A DNA stretch of 64,000 nucleotides from SAR202 cluster bacterium (GCA_030752795.1 JASMDM010000081.1:32118-96117), one strand, 5' to 3'. Positions 18,374 through 27,507 are shown, numbered from the stretch's first letter. Notes: generated by a model from the letters alone, not told the origin. Made by a program: numbers and translations.

Positions 18374-18763
18374 AATGGCAGACAATTTAGGCGCGACGGA
18401 ATTTCGGCGCCAAGTCCCAGACACGCCCGTAGACGTCAACCACTCGCAGTGAGTCCCCTCTCGCCCGAACCCCTGTGACATCGCAGGAGGCTTCAACGGC
18501 GCCCCACCAGCGTTTCTTTTTCGAAAGTATCAATTTTGATCGAGTGCCTAGACTTGAAGCAGTTGCCACCGGAGCCGAAACTGGACAACACGGTCCGGTC
18601 GTGCCACGCACAGGACGGTGTTGGGAGTCTGTCGTCCTTTAATACGGCGGCGCCGGAGGTTGTATACGGCCCCTGCCTGGGAGATAATTGCTGCCCACCA
18701 GGATGAGAGGACCTCGATTCAACCTCGCCGATTCACCTCGATTTGAGCCGGGAGCTGAACGAT
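18374..18763. other. Spacer before the amidohydrolase pair
   Basis: No gene is supported; a 74-codon minus frame at 18387-18611 has no recognisable features. The right part contains the promoter at 18660-18688. Confidence 0.5.
18660..18688 (+). promoter_or_regulatory. Candidate promoter of the amidohydrolase pair
   Basis: TTGTAT and GATAAT are separated by 17 bases, 75 bases before the first start codon of the pair. Confidence 0.45.
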
Positions 18764-19978
18764 ATGCGACTGGTATTGACGAACGCCAACCTGATCGACT
18801 GCGTCGATCCCGGAGTCCGAACGGAGTGCAGCGTCTCCGTGGAGGACGGCCGCATCGTCGAGGTTCACGACGATGGCCGCTCTCCGCCCCTCGACGAATC
18901 GAATGTCGTCGATCTGGACGGAGGTTACCTGCTGCCAGGCCTGTGGGACGCCCACGTTCACCTTGAGCATCCACGGACGCCCGACGCCAATGTTGCTGAG
19001 TTGACGGTCCAATACGCGTACAACGCGGCCCGGGGACTTACCGAGGCGGGCGTGGTCGGTCTACGGACCGGAGGCACTCCGGCTTTCATAGACGTGGCGC
19101 TCAGAGACGCCTTCAACTCGGGGCAGCACGTCGGGCCCAGGATCTTCGCTGGCGGCTGGTTCCTGACTACCACGGCTGGTCATTTCCTAGCGTCGGGCGC
19201 GGCCCTGGAAGTCGACGGCGCCGATGGGTTCGTTAGCGCCGTACGGGATCAGATCCGCTCGGGCGTCGATCACATCAAGCTCAACCTCACCGGTGGAGTC
19301 ATGGGTCCTTCGTGGGACCGGCACTGGCACTCCTTCTTCCTGCCCGAAGAGCTGGAAGCCGCCTTCGCCATCGCGAGCCAGCGTGGGTATCCGGTCATGG
19401 CGCACGCGGCCAGCCCACAGGCGGTGAAGGATGCACTGAGGTTAGGCGCCCACTCGGTCGAACACGGCTACATCATGGACGACGAGTGCATCGAGCTCTT
19501 CCTCGAGAAGGACGCCTGGTACGTTCCGACCCTCGGGATCACGCACCTCACTCGCGACCAGGCCACGACGTCGTGGGAGCAGGAATGGGCTGAAGAGCGA
19601 GACCTTCCGTCCGATCTCGCTGAGAGAGCCGACGCGGCCACCGACGAACATCGCAAGTGGTTCCGGCGTGCCCTGGACTCTGGGGTGAAGATGGCTCTGG
19701 GATCCGACCTGCGGCCGCCGAGCCAGGCGGTGAACCTGGAGATGGGGTTGTGGGTGAAGGACGGGGCGAGCACGTGGCAGACCCTCGTTGCCGCCACCAG
19801 GAGCGCCGCCGAGTTATGCGGCGCCGGCGACGACCTGGGCACGGTCGAGGCGGGCAAGCTGGCGGACCTGATCGTCGTCCGAGACAACCCGCTCGACGAC
19901 ATCGAAAACCTGCGGAAGCTGGATTTTGTGTTCAAAGAAGGCCGGCTTGTGGCTGACCACAGGGAGGAGGCAAAATGA
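18764..19978 (+). CDS. Metal-dependent amidohydrolase (imidazolonepropionase/prolidase-like), paralogue 1
   Basis: The 404-residue amidohydrolase-superfamily enzyme has metal ligands in DAHVHLEH, a likely carboxylated Lys in HIKLNLTGG, His in VMAHAAS and SVEHGY, and the catalytic Asp in GSDLRPP. It ends with the family tail GTVEAGKLADLIVVRDNPL. Such enzymes hydrolyse cyclic amides or X-Pro dipeptides. The ATG at 18764 is preferred over the GTG-like longer frame because it starts the MRLVLTNANLID core and has GGAG upstream. It overlaps the next gene by 4 bp (ATGA) and is about half identical to it by eye, so the two form a tandem duplicate. Confidence 0.9.
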   Translation: MRLVLTNANLIDCVDPGVRTECSVSVEDGRIVEVHDDGRSPPLDESNVVDLDGGYLLPGLWDAHVHLEHPRTPDANVAELTVQYAYNAARGLTEAGVVGLRTGGTPAFIDVALRDAFNSGQHVGPRIFAGGWFLTTTAGHFLASGAALEVDGADGFVSAVRDQIRSGVDHIKLNLTGGVMGPSWDRHWHSFFLPEELEAAFAIASQRGYPVMAHAASPQAVKDALRLGAHSVEHGYIMDDECIELFLEKDAWYVPTLGITHLTRDQATTSWEQEWAEERDLPSDLAERADAATDEHRKWFRRALDSGVKMALGSDLRPPSQAVNLEMGLWVKDGASTWQTLVAATRSAAELCGAGDDLGTVEAGKLADLIVVRDNPLDDIENLRKLDFVFKEGRLVADHREEAK

Positions 19979-21198
19979 GGCTGCTCCTTCGAAACTGCTC
20001 GATCATAGACGCCAACGAGCCGGCGCCGCGCGAGAACGCCCACGTCATTGTGGAGGACGGGTCCATCGTCGAGGTTGGCGCCGGTGGAGCCGCGAGCGCC
20101 GATGAAACCATCGACCTCGGCGGGTCCTTCCTTCTGCCGGGTCTGTGGGACGTGCACACCCACCTCAAGTCGGGCACTTGGTCCGGCATGCCGTCCTATG
20201 AGAGCCCGGCCGAAGATGTACTGACCAATGGCCGCAACGCCATGGACGCCCTCGAGGCCGGCGTGACCTCGATGCGCGTCGTGGGCGTCCAGGGATGGGC
20301 GGATGTCGCGTGGAGAGAGGCGTTTGCGTCGGGACGGTTCGCCGGTCCACGCCTGTTCTGTTGCGGCACAATCCTGAGCCCGACGGCTGGCCATGGCGCG
20401 TCTCTCTTGCGTGTTTCCTCCGGATTAGCTGGAGACCTCGACGGCCCCGAGGCCTTCGTGAAGGCCGTTCGCACCAACATCAAAAACGGCGTCGACCAGA
20501 CGAAGCTGCTAACCACCGGCGGCATCATGGGCGCCGGCCACGACGTGATGTCGGCGGGCATGATGCTCAAGGAGGAGATCGAGGCGGCCGCCCGCATCTC
20601 CATCCAGCGAGGCTTGCCGGTGGCTGCGCACGCCACGAACCCCGAGGGCGTCAAATGGTGCGTGGGCGCGGGCGCCCACAGCATCGAACACGGCTACATC
20701 CTCGACGAAGAGGCGGTGCGACTTATGGCAGAGCGTGGGACGTATTACGTTCCGACGTTGGCCCTCAGCCATCTCACCGCCGACCAGGCCGGCACTCCGC
20801 ACGAGCGGGCCTACTGCGAGCGCAATCGACTCCCGGACGCCTTCCGCGAGCGCGCCAACCACTTCGCGCCGGTCCACGAGAAATCGCTCAGCATGGCTCT
20901 GGAAGCGGGCATCAACATCGCGTCGGGCTCCGACCAGGGGCCGCCCCGCGACGCCGCGTTGCTCGAAATCGAGCTTCTGGCCCGCTGCGGCCTCGGCGCC
21001 CATGGCGCCATCGTCGCCGCCACCAAGCACGCCGCCGAGGTCTGCCTGGCGGGCGACCGCCTGGGGACCGTTGAGCCGGGCAAACAGGCGGACCTTATCG
21101 CGGTCCGCGACAATCCCCTCGACGACATCAGCAACCTCCGCACCCTCAAGCTGGTCCTGAAAGAAGGCCGAGTCGTCGTCGACTACCGAGGAGATTAG
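19975..21198 (+). CDS. Metal-dependent amidohydrolase, paralogue 2
   Basis: The 407-residue tandem paralogue of the preceding gene shares its plan: DVHTHLKSG ligands, QTKLLTTGGIMG with the bridging Lys, VAAHATNP and SIEHGY histidines, GSDQGPPR with the catalytic Asp, and a closing GTVEPGKQADLIAVRDNPL. Its start overlaps the upstream stop (ATGA), so translation is coupled. Differences around the substrate loops suggest related but distinct substrates, perhaps as a hetero-oligomer. No dedicated transporter is adjacent. Confidence 0.9.
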   Translation: MRLLLRNCSIIDANEPAPRENAHVIVEDGSIVEVGAGGAASADETIDLGGSFLLPGLWDVHTHLKSGTWSGMPSYESPAEDVLTNGRNAMDALEAGVTSMRVVGVQGWADVAWREAFASGRFAGPRLFCCGTILSPTAGHGASLLRVSSGLAGDLDGPEAFVKAVRTNIKNGVDQTKLLTTGGIMGAGHDVMSAGMMLKEEIEAAARISIQRGLPVAAHATNPEGVKWCVGAGAHSIEHGYILDEEAVRLMAERGTYYVPTLALSHLTADQAGTPHERAYCERNRLPDAFRERANHFAPVHEKSLSMALEAGINIASGSDQGPPRDAALLEIELLARCGLGAHGAIVAATKHAAEVCLAGDRLGTVEPGKQADLIAVRDNPLDDISNLRTLKLVLKEGRVVVDYRGD

Positions 21199-21424
21199 GC
21201 AGAGTAGGCGGCGCGATGGACATCACGCCTTCGCCTGGGAGCTCAGCGAAGGGATCGCGGCCGGTAGTTCGACAATCCCGCTACGAGACCGGAGTCCGAT
21301 TCAACGCGAAGTTCAAGTGCAGACTCGTTGGCTGGCAGCCTTTGGGACCTCTTCGAGGCGCCAGGCGCGAAGCCTACGCTGAGCGAATTCCCACCCAATG
21401 ACGGCCCGGTCGATGCGTGCGCCT

Positions 21425-22057
21425 CTATCGTTCCGCCTTGATTTTGTCCAGCTCTTCTTCCAGAACCTCGGCGTCGTACCCGAGTTCCAGCGCTCGATCG
21501 GCGTCGCTCTGGGACTCCCCGTCCTGACCCAGTTCGGCGAACGCCATCGCTCGCACCGCGTAGGCCGGAGCAAATTGAGGGTCGAGGCGAATCGCCTCGT
21601 TGAGATCGTCGATTGCGTCCTGGGTTCGGCCGAGTTCACCGTAGACGCTTGCTCGGTTCGCGTATGCGATCGTGAACGTAGCGTCGAGGCGAATCGCAGC
21701 ATCGAAGTCCTCGATGGCGTTGTCGTATTGACCGACGCTGTCGAGCACGCTGCCGCGGCTTGCAAACGCTCGGGCGTCCGCGGGATTGAGACTGATGGCT
21801 TTGTCGAGGTCGTCGATGGCGTCGTAATACTGGCGAATATTCGCGTACGACACGCCCCTGTTGCGGTAAGCTTCCGCGTGCGACGGGTCTATGGCGAGGG
21901 CTCGGCTGTACCGGGTAACGGCAGTTCTGAAGTGGCCTTGTCCTTGCGCAGTCACGCCTGCGAAATAGTGCTCGTCGGCGTCGCTCAAGTTCCCGCAAGC
22001 AGCCGCCAGCACGGCTGCAAGAACGAACACTATCGCCGGAATTGACTTCTTACCCAT
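21425..22057 (-). CDS. TPR-repeat lipoprotein, paralogue
   Basis: The product (210 residues) begins MGKKSIPAIVFVLAAVLAAAC, a lipoprotein signal with lipobox LAAAC, followed by five or six TPR units such as AEAYRNRGVSYANIRQYYDA and FTIAYANRASVYGELGRTQD. It mirrors the lipoprotein at 6748-7386 in length, lipobox and repeat register. The start at 22057 fits the signal peptide and has GAGCGGAG upstream. Function is unknown. Confidence 0.85.
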   Translation of the reverse strand: MGKKSIPAIVFVLAAVLAAACGNLSDADEHYFAGVTAQGQGHFRTAVTRYSRALAIDPSHAEAYRNRGVSYANIRQYYDAIDDLDKAISLNPADARAFASRGSVLDSVGQYDNAIEDFDAAIRLDATFTIAYANRASVYGELGRTQDAIDDLNEAIRLDPQFAPAYAVRAMAFAELGQDGESQSDADRALELGYDAEVLEEELDKIKAER

Positions 22058-22410
22058 ACTCCGCTCATTAACACCTTGTCCACCATCCACGGTTCGGCGG
22101 CGCCGATGACGGCCACGCTAAGATTCGAGGCGCGGTCCATGTTGTTACGTCCATTATCTCCCGAAACGCCCGTCCAGGTGTTAGCGTTGGCGACTTGCAC
22201 GGCGTCGGCACGAAATTTGCGTGCCAGACAAGTTGTCGGAGCATCAAGCGTGAAGCGAAAACTGCAATCAGTTGGCGTGATGTCCGGAACGAAGGTTGCT
22301 GCCCACGGCGGACTTCGCCGAACAGACGGCGACAGGGCGACGTTGCCGACACTCCTGAAGGGCGCCGGTTTCGTCTGCGCCGTGATGTCCGCGATCGCGC
22401 TTGAGCGGGC
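22058..22410. other. Spacer without recognisable feature
   Basis: It separates the TPR lipoprotein from the ATC-hydrolase-like gene. A 112-codon plus frame lacks a ribosome site and protein-like composition. Nothing else is seen. Confidence 0.45.
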
Positions 22411-22917
22411 CTAGCGCTCCACGAAGAAGACGTGATTGCAAGCCTCGTCGCCGTTCATCAGCACCTCCGTCCTCGTGAAACCGAGCGCCGGATTGTGCGC
22501 TTTGACGTTGGGCTCGTCGGTCGCGCAGAACGCGAAGCCCAGCTCCGGTTCGCCGAGCTCGCGATAGATCTCAGCCCACAGGCACCCGAAGAAGAGGTAT
22601 CCGATTCGGTCCGGCTCGTCGGTGATGCGCTCCCAACGATGCGAGCCCACGCAGCCACGCTCCAAGTCCGTGATGAACTCCTGCAGGTCCGAAACGGGAT
22701 CGCCGACGTTCTGCCTGGGAGTGGCCGGCGGACTGGCGACCATCTCGCGCATCACGTCCCGCGCCTCGGAACCGAACCGCTCTTCCATCGCGTGCAGAAG
22801 CCGCACCGCGACCTGGGCAGACCCGGTCATCTTCCGCTTCAGCAGTTCGAGGATGATCTCCTGGCTCTCGTCGCTGATCGGCTCCGGCAGTATCTCGTTC
22901 AGGTTACCCGGCATCAT
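22411..22917 (-). CDS. L-2-amino-thiazoline-4-carboxylate hydrolase-like protein
   Basis: The 168-residue protein resembles the ATC hydrolase family (ring opening of 2-aminothiazoline-4-carboxylate toward cysteine). The conserved C-terminal pattern is visible: GYLFFGCLWAEIYRELG, then GFAFCATDEPNV, then LGFTRTEVLMNGDEACNHVF with the closing acidic/Cys cluster. The N-terminal half is helical. Many members work on other substrates, so the specific reaction is uncertain. Confidence 0.7.
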   Translation of the reverse strand: MMPGNLNEILPEPISDESQEIILELLKRKMTGSAQVAVRLLHAMEERFGSEARDVMREMVASPPATPRQNVGDPVSDLQEFITDLERGCVGSHRWERITDEPDRIGYLFFGCLWAEIYRELGEPELGFAFCATDEPNVKAHNPALGFTRTEVLMNGDEACNHVFFVER

Positions 22918-23065
22918 CGGCCTCCCTTGGTGGCTCGTGCGTGGACATTCGCCCCACGAATTCTATTGGAAGGTTGTCGGTTGCGCCAGCCGGGGAGTGG
23001 TCAAGCTCAGCCGGTCCGCGACTATGGCTCCGGATTCGTTTACGAAACGCGGCTTGTGGCGGTCC

Positions 23066-23108
23066 TTCGACAAGTCCCGACAACGCCAGGATCCCGATGA
23101 GTCGGGAC
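23066..23108 (+). repeat. Dispersed TTCGACA...GTCGGGAC repeat, copy 2
   Basis: Same unit as 11674-11716; here GTCCCGA and TCGGGAC are complementary and can form a hairpin. It lies in the spacer upstream of the flavin reductase gene. Confidence 0.65.
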
Positions 23109-23205
23109 ACATGACGAACGGTTTGTAGCGAATCGCTCGCCGTTCTTGCCGAGAGCATCCGCCATCTGACAGAATGCGACGCATGCAGCCAATCGGAGGA
23201 AACAG

Positions 23206-23781
23206 ATGACGAAAATCGTACAGACGGAGCTCGAAAGCTATTACTATCACTACCCTGCTGGCGCGACGATTGTGACGACGCACTCTAACGGCCGGGACAA
23301 CGCGATGGCCGTCGCCTGGCACACCGCCATATCTCGCGACACGCCCATCTATCTCGTTTCGATCTCGCCGAAGCGATTCACGCACAAACTACTGGTCGAG
23401 TCGGGCGAATTCACGGTCAATTTCATGTCGATGGACAGCGGGCCGTTGGTCGGTCAGATTGCCGGTTGCAGCGGCGCCGACATCGACAAGTTCGCCGAGC
23501 TCGGCATCAAAAGCCAGCCCGGCAGCCAGGTCAAGGCGGCCGTGCTCGACGGCGCCCAGGCCGCGTATGAGTGCAAGGTCGTCGGCCAGCACACGTACGG
23601 CGACCACGACGCGTTTCTGGGCGAGATCGTGGCCGTCCAGTGGGAGCCGTCCGCGTTCAGCTCCGATGCATCGCTGGACCTGGACGCGGTGAAGCCGATC
23701 CTGTACCTCGGCGAGGACTACTACACGTCGACAACGGGAACGGTGGAACACAAGCGAGACCTGCCAGCGCGCACGGTCTGA
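23206..23781 (+). CDS. Flavin reductase-like FMN-binding protein
   Basis: The 191-residue protein matches the flavin reductase-like split-barrel family: YHYPAGATIVTT at the start, NAMAVAWHTAISRDTPIYLVSISPKRFTHKLL in the FMN-binding region and GEFTVNFMS after it. Such proteins bind FMN and either supply reduced flavin to monooxygenases or act as oxidoreductases. GGAGGAAAC precedes the ATG. It appears monocistronic. Confidence 0.88.
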   Translation: MTKIVQTELESYYYHYPAGATIVTTHSNGRDNAMAVAWHTAISRDTPIYLVSISPKRFTHKLLVESGEFTVNFMSMDSGPLVGQIAGCSGADIDKFAELGIKSQPGSQVKAAVLDGAQAAYECKVVGQHTYGDHDAFLGEIVAVQWEPSAFSSDASLDLDAVKPILYLGEDYYTSTTGTVEHKRDLPARTV

Positions 23782-23820
23782 CCCGCGGCGGTTCTGCGCC
23801 TCATTTAAATCACCGGCCGA

Positions 23821-23876
23821 GCAAAGACGGACGGATCGCGTGTCACATGCGGTCCGTCTATCCAATCGGTCTTTGC
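23821..23876. promoter_or_regulatory. Complex inverted repeat (possible terminator or structured RNA)
   Basis: AGACGGAC (23825-23832) pairs with GTCCGTCT (23852-23859), with an inner GCGTG/CATGC hairpin. GCAAAGAC (23821-23828) alternatively pairs with GTCTTTGC (23869-23876). The two pairings share AGAC and exclude each other in part. It lies 40 bases downstream of the flavin reductase stop. Confidence 0.4.
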
Positions 23877-23949
23877 CTGACCCCACGGTGGGCCCAGCCA
23901 GAGGCCGAAAGTAACCGTTTACTTGAGGTTCATTTGATCTTCAGGACGC

Positions 23950-24162
23950 CTATTTGAGGACCGTTATGTGTCCTCTGTGAAGCTGGCCCTTTCCTCCCAT
24001 TGCCTCAGCAATCGCTGCAGCCACGCCGTCGATCACTGCTCCTGGATTGAGGTTGTCCGGGTCGGTGGGCGCGGCCTTGAGCGACAGGCTGACCATCTCG
24101 GTCTCTATTGTGCCGGCGCTCGGAGGCAGCGGTTCCACGATGATGTCGAAGAACGAGTCCAC
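23950..24162 (-). CDS. Hypothetical fragment
   Basis: A 70-codon frame with a GTG start encodes DSFFDIIVEPLPPSAGTIE and later DPDNLNPGAVIDGVAAAI. The protein-like reading extends upstream without a start (FGDPDFAVNFAV precedes it) up to a TGA near 24245. It looks like the C-terminal end of a larger secreted beta-domain protein whose 5' part is lost or frameshifted. No family is recognised. Confidence 0.35.
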   Translation of the reverse strand: MDSFFDIIVEPLPPSAGTIETEMVSLSLKAAPTDPDNLNPGAVIDGVAAAIAEAMGGKGQLHRGHITVLK

Positions 24163-24388
24163 GGCGAAATTGACGGCGAAATCAGGATCGCCGAACAGGC
24201 CGACGCCCGCTCCTTTTTTGACAGCGTTTACGGTGGATTCAGCCGACGTTCAGATCGAGGTCGAAAAGCACCTCGGCAGATCGTTCATCGATCACTCGCG
24301 CAAACATCCGCCGCGAGGCAAGCCGCCCCTCAGCGGCTGGGAACGAGAGAAGCTGAGGAGGCAGCGACAGAATGGCACTGCCTAGCGC

Positions 24389-24422
24389 AACGGGAGTTCC
24401 GGACACCGGGACTCCCGTTTTC
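24389..24422 (+). terminator. Hairpin with short T run
   Basis: AACGGGAGT pairs with ACTCCCGTT around a 13-base loop that can itself pair (CCGG...CCGG), then TTTCG follows. It lies between the hypothetical fragment and the end of the macrodomain gene. The T run on the plus strand is short, so orientation and activity are uncertain. Confidence 0.45.
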
Positions 24423-24459
24423 GTTGAGTTGAACAGAGGCGGATAGACGGATGCGCGAA

Positions 24460-24978
24460 CTAACCCGGATCGCGACCGAGGACGAGTTGGTAGATATCGA
24501 AATCGCGCTCCGAGAAGCAGACGAAAGTCACCTTGCGGAGCATGCTGCCGGCGGCCAGGAATCGAGCGACTTCGCGAACTGCGATTTCGGCGGCGCGCTC
24601 TTTCGGGAAGCCGAACACGCCGGTGCTGATCGCCGAAAACGCGATCGTCTCGACATCGTTGTCGACGGCGACGGTGAGCGAATTCCGGTAGCATGCCGCG
24701 AGCAGTTCGTCCTCGTTGGATCCACCGCCGCGCCAGATCGGCCCAACAGTGTGGATGACATGCTTCGCCGGCAAGTTGTATCCACGCGAGACCTTGGCTT
24801 CGCCGGTCGGGCACCCGCCCAGCGTCCGGCACTCGGCGAGCAGCTCGGGACCGGCAGCCGCGTGGATGGCGCCGTCGACACCTGCGCCGCCAAGCAGCGA
24901 AGAGTTCGCGGCGTTCACGATCGCATCCACGCGAAGCGTCGTGATGTCGGCGACGATCAGATCGACGCGTTCACGCAT
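24460..24978 (-). CDS. Macrodomain protein (ADP-ribose / O-acetyl-ADP-ribose hydrolase)
   Basis: The 172-residue macrodomain has the ADP-ribose loop [26 protein letters not shown] with its Asn and Gly-rich turn, VIHTVGPIW, and [21 protein letters not shown] as the phosphate loop. This is the MacroD/YmdB type, which removes acetyl or ADP-ribose groups from ADP-ribose derivatives. Its ATG overlaps the stop of the upstream SDR gene (TAATG), so it is translated from the same mRNA. Confidence 0.93.
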   Translation of the reverse strand: MRERVDLIVADITTLRVDAIVNAANSSLLGGAGVDGAIHAAAGPELLAECRTLGGCPTGEAKVSRGYNLPAKHVIHTVGPIWRGGGSNEDELLAACYRNSLTVAVDNDVETIAFSAISTGVFGFPKERAAEIAVREVARFLAAGSMLRKVTFVCFSERDFDIYQLVLGRDPG

Positions 24979-25760
24979 TACCGCCCACCCGTGACCTCGA
25001 GCACCGCGCCCGTCGTGTAGCTGGCGTCGTCCGAGGCCAGGAACGTCACCGCTTTGGCGACGTCGTCGGGCCTGCCCGCCCGGCCGAGCGGCACGGTACG
25101 GATCATGCGCTCTTGAACGTCTTCGGGCAACTCTTCGTAGCGGTCGTGCACCCTGGCGCCCAGTTCCGTCAGGATGAATCCGGGCATCACGGCGTTGACG
25201 TTGATGCCGTCGGAACCGAGGTCTCGCGCCAGTTGGTACGTGAACCCCAGGATTCCTGACTTTGCCGCGGCGTACGGCAGTCTCACCGCCGTCGTGCCGA
25301 GCTCACCGAAGTTGCCCTTGGCACTGAACGACGAGATGTTCACGATCCGGCCGTATCCGCGCTCTCGCATGTGGGGCACGATGGCCTTGGCGCACATGAA
25401 CGCGCTCTTGAGATTGACGTCGACGGTCGCGCCCCACTGCTCTTCGGTCACATCGGTGATGTCCTGGATGCCCTGGTTGCCGCTGCCGCCGGCGTCGTTG
25501 ACCAATATCTCGACGCTGCCATGCAACTCGATCGCCCTGGCGATCATGCGATCGATGTCAGTCGCGTTCGTGACGTCCGCCTCGATGGCCTCCGCGCGTC
25601 CGCCGTTTTCGCCGATTAGCGCCGCTACCTGTGCGACCTTCTCTCCTTGGATGTCAGCCAGGAGCATCGACGCGCCCTCGGTGGCGAAATCCAGAGCGAT
25701 CGCTCGTCCCAAACCCTGGGTGGCCCCGGTGATGATTGCGGTTTTGCCTTCTAGTCTCAT
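24978..25760 (-). CDS. Short-chain dehydrogenase/reductase (FabG-like)
   Basis: The 260-residue classical SDR has the NAD(P) motif [13 protein letters not shown], the catalytic Ser in NISSFSAKG, and Tyr/Lys in [10 protein letters not shown]. The Asp in LLADIQGE after strand 2 suggests NAD preference. The closing segment [19 protein letters not shown] is typical. The ATG at 25760 begins the Rossmann core; the longer frame upstream is a shadow. It is divergent from the YbaK-like gene and co-transcribed with the macrodomain gene. Confidence 0.93.
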   Translation of the reverse strand: MRLEGKTAIITGATQGLGRAIALDFATEGASMLLADIQGEKVAQVAALIGENGGRAEAIEADVTNATDIDRMIARAIELHGSVEILVNDAGGSGNQGIQDITDVTEEQWGATVDVNLKSAFMCAKAIVPHMRERGYGRIVNISSFSAKGNFGELGTTAVRLPYAAAKSGILGFTYQLARDLGSDGINVNAVMPGFILTELGARVHDRYEELPEDVQERMIRTVPLGRAGRPDDVAKAVTFLASDDASYTTGAVLEVTGGR

Positions 25761-25775
25761 CTGACGCCTCTCGAA

Positions 25776-25802
25776 TTGCGGGTTGCGTGTGCCGGATATA
25801 AT
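25776..25802 (+). promoter_or_regulatory. Candidate promoter of the YbaK-like gene
   Basis: A perfect TATAAT (25797-25802) is preceded by TTGCGG 15 bases upstream, or by an overlapping TAATAT at 17-base spacing. It sits 43 bases before the ATG at 25846. Confidence 0.4.
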
Positions 25803-25845
25803 ATCAGCGCGAGCCGCTCTGCACATCCTCTGCCGGGAGATCAGA

Positions 25846-26349
25846 ATGACTTCGGAACAAAACATCGAGAGCGTCGTGGAATCGGCGCTGCAATCTTTGG
25901 GCGTGGAATACGAAAGATTCGAGATCGACTCCGATTTCGCCGACACCGCCGCGTTCTGCGAACGATACGACTTCCCGCTGGAGGGGTGCGGCAACACCAT
26001 CGTGGTCGCCTCGAAGCGCGGCGCGAAGAAGTACTGCGCGTGCATCGTCAAAGGGACGGACAGGCTGGACGTCAACAGGCGAGTCAAAGGCTTGATGGAA
26101 GTGTCCCGCGTTTCGTTCGCTTCAGCCGACGAAACAACCGAGCTCACCGGAATGCTAATCGGCGGCGTCACGCCGTTCGCGCTGCCCGACGACCTGCCGA
26201 TCTACGTCGACCAAAAGATCCTCGACCTCGACTACGTGATCCTGGGCTCGGGCAGCCGGTCCTCGAAGCTGCGCATGGACCCAAGCGAGATGCAGAAGGT
26301 CCCGAACCTGGAGTTCGTCGAGGGGTTGTCCCTGCCGCCGCGCGAGTGA
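25846..26349 (+). CDS. YbaK/ProX-type aminoacyl-tRNA deacylase domain protein
   Basis: The 167-residue protein matches the YbaK/EbsC fold that hydrolyses mischarged aminoacyl-tRNA: a helical start, NTIVVASKRGAKKYCACIVKGTDRLDVN in the core with the conserved Lys, GMLIGGVTPFALP and DLDYVILGSGSRSSKL. The ATG at 25846 has GGGAGA upstream. The substrate tRNA cannot be read from the sequence. Confidence 0.85.
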   Translation: MTSEQNIESVVESALQSLGVEYERFEIDSDFADTAAFCERYDFPLEGCGNTIVVASKRGAKKYCACIVKGTDRLDVNRRVKGLMEVSRVSFASADETTELTGMLIGGVTPFALPDDLPIYVDQKILDLDYVILGSGSRSSKLRMDPSEMQKVPNLEFVEGLSLPPRE

Positions 26350-26502
26350 CGGGTTGAGCCGTCAGCGACCAGTTGACCAGAACGTATGTTTGTGAAACAC
26401 TGTTGGTGACCAACAACCTTTCGATCTTGCCGCGACAGCAACGCAACGACAACGTCGAATCGATGGCCAAATAAGAGCACCTCGCCACCGAAGGAGTATG
26501 CC

Positions 26503-26769
26503 ATGACTATCCCAGATATGTCCGTTTGTCAGAGTTGCGCAATGACATTGGCCAAGCCCGAGGATCACGGCACGAACGCCGACGGGTCGGCGCACGACGA
26601 GTATTGCACCTACTGCTATCAGCAGAGCGCATTCGTGGCGCCGGATCAGACGATGGAGAGCATGGCGGATTTCATATCCAACATGATCCCCGCTGACGCG
26701 ATCCCGACGGGGTCGGACGCCGCGGCCACGGCTCGTCAGACCCTGGCCGGTCTGAAGCGCTGGCAGTAG
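26503..26769 (+). CDS. Putative zinc-ribbon protein
   Basis: The 88-residue protein has a four-Cys site: Cys9 and Cys12 in VCQSCAM and Cys35 and Cys38 in YCTYCYQ. This matches the small 'putative zinc ribbon' family in which a CxxCxMPL-like start is followed by a YCxYCY motif. GAAGGAG precedes the ATG. Role unknown; it may sense or bind metal. Confidence 0.8.
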   Translation: MTIPDMSVCQSCAMTLAKPEDHGTNADGSAHDEYCTYCYQQSAFVAPDQTMESMADFISNMIPADAIPTGSDAAATARQTLAGLKRWQ

Positions 26770-26781
26770 CCACCACCGGCG

Positions 26782-27507
26782 TCACCTTCTCGATTCGAAA
26801 CTCGTGGCCACATTGCCGAGGTGCATCGCGTCGTTGAGGCGGACGACGGACCAGCCTCGGTAGTCGAAAATGAATCGGCCGATGGACGTGTTGTCGATCG
26901 CCATCCGGTAGAGGAACGCGTCGCCGAATCCGAGGATGTACTGGTACAGGCATCGGAGCGCGTTGCCGTGTCCGACGATCGCCACCGTCATCGATGTCGG
27001 AGTGGCAGTTAGCTCTTCGTTGTAGATGAGTTCGTCCTCCAGCCAGTTGGTGAACCGCCGTCGCACCTGACGCATGGACTCGCCCTGCGGACCAACGAAA
27101 TCGGGGCCTTTCGTCGCCATTCGCGTCACTGTTTCGGGCGTCATGACCTCTTCCCTGGGCACACCCCGCCAACCGGGTATCTGCTGTTCCATGATCGCCT
27201 CGATCTTCGGGAAATTGCGGCCGCCCTCACCCATCGCTTCCAACATGGTTTCGGCGGTCGAGATCGCGCGCGACATCGTGGAGCTGTAGATTCGATCGAA
27301 CTTCACGCCTTCTTCCTTCATACGGACACCGAGAGCCTTGGCCTGCTCGAATCCCTTATCGGTCAACGGAGCGTCCCAGTTGACGCCCGCGACGAATCGA
27401 GGGTCGGCGTTCGAAGCCGATTCGCCGTGCCGGATGAAGTAGAAATCGCACCTGAAGTCTTTGTGGATCAACGCTCGCTCCTTGGTGTTCGGCTGCCGGA
27501 CCAACAT
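26782..27507 (-). CDS. Histidine phosphatase superfamily protein
   Basis: The 241-residue protein has the phosphoglycerate-mutase-like catalytic core: FIRHGESASNAD with the nucleophilic His, YSSTMSRAISTAE with the second Arg, and AIVGHGNALRC with the second His. Substrate is unknown. The ATG at 27507 is taken, but no strong ribosome site is visible and a TTG at 27525 is possible. It converges on the zinc-ribbon gene and diverges from the SDR pair. Confidence 0.88.
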   Translation of the reverse strand: MLVRQPNTKERALIHKDFRCDFYFIRHGESASNADPRFVAGVNWDAPLTDKGFEQAKALGVRMKEEGVKFDRIYSSTMSRAISTAETMLEAMGEGGRNFPKIEAIMEQQIPGWRGVPREEVMTPETVTRMATKGPDFVGPQGESMRQVRRRFTNWLEDELIYNEELTATPTSMTVAIVGHGNALRCLYQYILGFGDAFLYRMAIDNTSIGRFIFDYRGWSVVRLNDAMHLGNVATSFESRR

